DNA of 64,000 nucleotides from positions 79,003,179-79,067,178 of the forward strand of contig NC_084840.1 of NCBI RefSeq assembly GCF_033115175.1. The letters are read 5' to 3'. The position numbers and the translations under genes were made by a program. The DNA is from Lepus europaeus. Taxonomy: Eukaryota; Chordata; Mammalia; Lagomorpha; Leporidae. This document shows, one piece after another, positions 59,918-64,000 of the stretch; the stretch's first letter is position 1; every line of letters starts with the position of its first letter. The notes under the pieces are model-generated. The model was not told where the DNA came from. It did not search any database and saw nothing but the letters and a program-made list of their open reading frames with translations.

Positions 59918-60840
59918 TAAGAAAACTTTTATTTAATAAATATAAATTTCAAAATTACAACTTTTGGATTTTAGCGGTTTCCCCCCATAACCACCCTCCC
60001 ACTCACAAACCATCCCACCTCCTACTCACTCTCCCATCCCATCCTTCATTAAGAGTCATTTTAATTACCTTTATATACAGAAAATCAACTTAGTATATAC
60101 TAAGTAAAGATTTCAACAGTTTGCACCCACATAGGCACACAAAGTATAAAGTATTGTTTGAAGACTAGTTTTACTATCAATTTGCATAGTACAACACATT
60201 AAAGACAGAGATCCTACATGGGGAGTAAGTGCACAGTGACTCCTGTTGTTGATTTAACAATTGACACTCTTATTTATGACATCAGTAATCACCCAAGGTT
60301 CTTGTCATGAGCTGCCAAGGCTATGAAAGCCTCTTGAGTTCAAAACTCTAACCTTATTTAGACAAGGCCATAATCAAAGAAGAAAGGTACCTCCTTCTTT
60401 GATGGCCCATTCTGTCCAGTGGGATCTCACTCACAGAGATTTTTCATTTACGTCATTTTTTTGCCACAGTGTCTTGGCTTTCCATGCCTGAGAAACTCTC
60501 ATGGGCTTTTTAGCCAGACCTGAATACTTTAAGGGCTGATTCTGAGGCCAGAGTGCTGTTTAGGGCATTTGTCATTCTATGAGTCTGCTGTGTATCCCAC
60601 TTCCCATATTGGGTCATTCTATACTTTTTAATTCTATTAATTATTATTAGCAGGTACTGGTCTTGTTTATGTAATCCCTTTGACATTAATGCTATCTTTA
60701 TGTTCAATTATGTACTAAAACTGCAATAACCACAAAGACCAGAGAGTCAAATTAGGGGAAGTCTTGGATTATCTGCTGCTTTGGACTCTAGAGAGGACAT
60801 ATTATCCCGGGAGGAAAAAATACATTGCATGTAGACGTCT
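59918..60840 (-). mobile_element. L1 3' UTR, younger lagomorph type
   Basis: Begins with the reversed A-tail (TTTTTTTTAAGAAAACTTTTATTTAATAAATATAAATTTC), continues through the TTAGTATATACTAAG palindrome, and extends further 5' than the plus-strand copy at 41.0-41.4 kb. No ORF2 coding sequence recognised. Confidence 0.82.
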
Positions 60841-61075
60841 GCTTTGCTCTTTTTTTACATTAATTTTAGAGTAGGAAGAGGTTATATGCCCATGGGACTG
60901 GAGCAAACTGAATTTTTATTGATCATTTCTTGCTATGGTATTTAAAACTTTACATTTTCTCTACTGCTGACCATCCCTGGCTTTACCATTGAAAAGATCA
61001 AGTCCACTGCATTGTGATAGGATAAAACTGCCTGCATATTCAGGACAAGAGATGTTTGAGTTTTCTGTTGACCAT
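60841..61075. other. spacer
   Basis: Nothing recognised. Confidence 0.3.
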
Positions 61076-61440
61076 TATCTTAGTCCACTTTTCACTGCAA
61101 CATAATACCTGAGACTCTGTGATTAATAAGGAACAGAAATTTCTTTCTTCTCAAGGTTGGCAGGTCAAAGACCAAGATGCTGCCATTGTGTCTGAGGAAG
61201 GGCTCTTTGCTGCATCCTCAACCCTCTTGGCAGAAGGCAGAAGGGCATGGGATACAGTGGGACACCTCTCACACACACTGGCTGGAACCCATACAGTCCT
61301 TGTAGCAAGTGCCAGGTGACAGTGAGTAGTGGACCTTGCCCCTCTGCATAGCCAGTACATGTACCAATGCTTTTGTGCTCTATCCTCACTGTCTACTCCC
61401 TGCTTACAACACAACCTTCTCACCCCCAGGTTTGGCTGAG
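61076..61440 (-). repeat. MaLR (MST/MLT1-like) LTR relic
   Basis: 'ATCTTAGTCCACTTTTCACTGCAACATAATACCTGAGACTCTGTGATTAATAAGGAACAGAAATTTC' is the reversed end of a MaLR LTR, followed by 'GGCAGAAGGCAGAAGGGCATGG'. Non-coding. Confidence 0.6.
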
Positions 61441-62164
61441 TTAAAGAATACTTGCTCCCAGCATCCTAGAATTGTGATGGCCAAGCATTAATTTGAGTTC
61501 ATCTGGGTATCCCCATCTCGCCCAAGTCTGGAATAGGCTTTGTGACAGGCTGTTATCCAGTTGCTACTGGAGACACTGAGTAGCTGCACAAGCTTCCCAG
61601 AGGATATGTGTTAGGGCATTCTGGGCTGGAAGCACATACTGGCCCTCATGGTCCTGCTGACCTCATCCCTTGGAATGTACTGGGCTCAGTGGAGCACCTC
61701 TGGGCAGCAAGGCTATGTGTCACTGTTCCCCTCAGATGCACTGCTCCAAACACACAGTACTGCCCTGTCCCCACATCCAGGCATACCCAGCAGATTCCCT
61801 GTCCTCAGGCCTGCCAGGTGTCCTACTCCCCAGTCCTTCCACTGCTCAGTGAAAACCCTAGCAAGTCCCATTTATTGATATGGCTAAAAATATACCTGCT
61901 GTGGACTCCCTCCTTGGCACACTACCAGAATTTGAACAAATTAAATATTCTCTCTTTTTTGGATCATCTTTTCAAATGTGTCAGGAAACCTGGGATTGCT
62001 ATGATGATTAAATATTTCCAAACTCTACAAGGTTAACCCAGATATATGGACTTGGTCCTTGTTACCTTGTTACCTCCTCAGGCCCCAACAGGAGACTAGG
62101 AAATTCACTCCCCATATTAAGAAGCGATCTGTAGATATACTGCTGTGCATGACATGACAATACA
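61441..62164. other. no gene called
   Basis: Three overlapping plus frames (61608-62036) reach 142 codons but show no domain, and composition does not favour one. Left unassigned. Confidence 0.3.
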
Positions 62165-62167
62165 TTT

Positions 62168-62482
62168 TTAAAAGATTTATATACTTGTTTGAAAGGCAGA
62201 GTTATGGCTTGGAGTGAAAAAAGAGAGATTTTCCATCCAATGTGTCAGTTCCTACATTACCTCAATGTCAAGGTTGGGCCAGGCCGAACCAGGATCCTGA
62301 AACTCCATCTGAGTCTCCTAAACAGCTGGCAGGGGCCCAAACATGAGCCATCTTACACTGCTTTCCAAGGCACATTAACAGGGAACTGGATCAGAAATGG
62401 TGAACCAGGGACACCAATCAGTGATCCTATGGGGTGGTCACCACACATGGCACTTTAATCTGCTACACCCCAATGCCAGCCT
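62168..62482 (-). repeat. CSINE, old
   Basis: TTAAAAGATTTATATACTTGTTTGAAAGGCAGAGTT to CTACACCCCAATGCCAGCC. Confidence 0.88.
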
Positions 62483-64000
62483 CAGGTGGCAGTATAGCAT
62501 TATCTTGGGCTCCAAAGCTCCCATAGCAGACAATAATATGGTTGGTGGAGGTTGACAAAGACAAAGAAAATGGACAATATTTATGAGTCAAAATAGAGGA
62601 AGGGACACATGAGGGATGAAAAACAATGTGTTGCACACATCAACAAATGGACAGTGGCTACACAAGGAGGAACAAGGTGACATTCCTAGCAAGTATTATG
62701 GGATACTGAGGGCTCAAAGAAGAGGTCAAAGTTCAGAGATGCTCTAACTCATTACAAAGGTGAAGCCACCCAATCCCTGGAACAGGGGTGTAGAGATGGG
62801 GCTCCAAGAGGGTCCCAAGATTGGCCTACATCATCCAACCAGCAGCAGGGATCCAAGTCCTCACCTCAAGTCTAACTCTTCCCTTTCCTTCTCTCTGGCA
62901 TCCTCATCACTCCCTGCTCCTGTGCACATGGAAGGCTACGTGGTAGTCTCTGAATATTCCATTGGAAGTGGCGATCTGGGTGTAAGTGTTTTCCTTTTTC
63001 ATATCTTTCTGATTCTCTGGCTTTTTGCTCAGAAGCTCCTATTCCTGTGTCTCCCTCATTCCCTCCTTACCAGAGTTGATGATTCTCATTGTGAAGAACT
63101 TGGTGTGATCTTGGCACTTGATATACTTGAAGCATGGATGCTGATACAGTCTCTCTACAGCCATCCTTTCTCATTTGATCAGCTTTGTCCTCACTCTGAC
63201 CCCCATACTGCACTATGAAATGATGGTGAGCAACCTGGCTGGCCTACAAGGGAACTGGCCTGGGGACAGGCAAGCTGGGTCCCAATCTCAGTGGGAGGAA
63301 GGACTCCAGCGAAGTCTGAATCTGTCCTTAGTGTCCACCAAGACAGGTCAGATAGGTCTTTTCCTGCAATGTCTGGTTCAGGAAACATTCTTGTCTCCTT
63401 CCAGCTGTCCACATGTTCCCTTGATGTGAATTATCCTCAAAGCATTCAGGACATTGAGGATCTTGACCAAGAAGAACAGGAAATGTGAGTTTGCAGCAAG
63501 TAGATGGGGGTCAGGGAAATAAGGTCACATGGACTCCTTTGCTCCACATTCTTTGTGACACCTCAGGGATGCCAACTAAATGGAGCCTAGAAGTGGAGAG
63601 GCTGCCATCGATCCTGACCTGGAGAGTGGAGATGAATGGATGTTCATGATCCACAGAGGTGACTGAAGAATGTACCCTGAGGTGGTCCCATAGAGCACAT
63701 CCCCATTCCATGGAAGCTCCTAGAGCTGCTAGGAGGAGTTTTGCTTTCATCTGAAGGGAAGGCTGCAGGTGCTAACAGGATTGCCATGCAAATGACTTTG
63801 GAGGTGGCTGTTAATTGTGTTGTTTCTGGGGAGAGCCACCAGAGCTGTTGAATATCTCCCTCTACAAGGTGAGTCCCTGCCAACCCAACCTAAAGTCAAC
63901 AGGGAGCCTCACTGGTGTGGGGAGACACTGGGAATTGTCCCTGACCACCTCCAATTCAGGAAGATTAGAAAGAGGTCGAGACATAGAGAGGCACCTTTGG
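62483..64000 (+). other. GC-richer end with exon-like pieces, unidentified
   Basis: Four plus-strand stretches have paired splice-like borders: MEGYVVVSEYSIGSG ending at GGG|TGTAAGTG (near 62981); 'CTTTGTCCTCACTC...' with acceptor TTTGATCAG and donor ATG|GTGAGC (63181-63224); STCSLDVNYPQSIQDIEDLDQEEQE with acceptor CTCCTTCCAG and donor AAAT|GTGAGT (63406-63485); and a piece after GACACCTCAG near 63568. They could be exons of a decayed or unknown gene. I cannot name a family, and such borders occur by chance. Confidence 0.3.

Overview
This window is mammalian nuclear DNA, most probably from a lagomorph (rabbit type). The main evidence is about fifty copies of the lagomorph tRNA-derived C-repeat SINE (CSINE), in two age classes. 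Older copies carry a 'gtgggttaaagcc ... catatggg' head and an (AAATAA)n tail. Younger copies carry an 'aggctaatcctcc ... ggttctagtcc' head and often keep target-site duplications (TSDs). L1 fragments with a shared 3' end, traces of MIR and MaLR, and two solo-LTR-like elements fill much of the rest. There are no operons, rRNA, CRISPR arrays or bacterial features, and I see no intact multi-exon protein-coding gene. Family names rest on my memory of consensus sequences, not on a search.

Layout. (1) 1-1.4 kb: a 5'-truncated PRMT1 retrocopy on the minus strand lies against a CpG-rich block (P1) with CCAAT and CRE motifs. (2) 2.3-4.2 kb: a GC-rich segment with a small CpG island. (3) 4.2-17.1 kb: repeats, including an L1 with a 5' inversion (13.7-16.9 kb) and nested SINEs. 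(4) 17.3-17.9 kb: an LTR-like element. (5) 18.6-30.4 kb: a broken KRAB zinc-finger gene made of promoter block P2 (homologous to P1), a repeat-filled intron, a KRAB-A exon with two stops, and a roughly 14-finger exon split by a young SINE. (6) 30.4-41.4 kb: L1 and SINE debris around an unidentified GC-richer stretch (35.5-37.6 kb). (7) 42.0-44.9 kb: a near full-length SOX2 processed pseudogene with a 15 bp TSD, itself hit by a SINE. (8) 45-49.4 kb: MIR, a palindromic DNA-transposon relic and SINEs. (9) 49.5-51.5 kb: an ABHD17C-like exon-1 pseudogene, a segment inversely duplicated at 41.5 kb, and a promoter-like block with NRF1-type motifs. (10) 52.2-52.9 kb: a solo LTR. (11) 53-64 kb: mostly minus-strand SINEs, L1 fragments, a MaLR relic and a GC-richer end with exon-like pieces I cannot identify.

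How the parts relate. The gene-derived pieces (PRMT1, SOX2, ABHD17C) are mainly products of L1-driven retrotransposition; the KRAB zinc-finger remnant keeps intron structure and is a decayed gene copy. The point of greatest functional interest is the PRMT1 retrocopy. Its 137-codon reading frame is open, encodes the C-terminal third of PRMT1, and begins inside DNA belonging to the neighbouring promoter block. I see no convincing new multi-gene system here.
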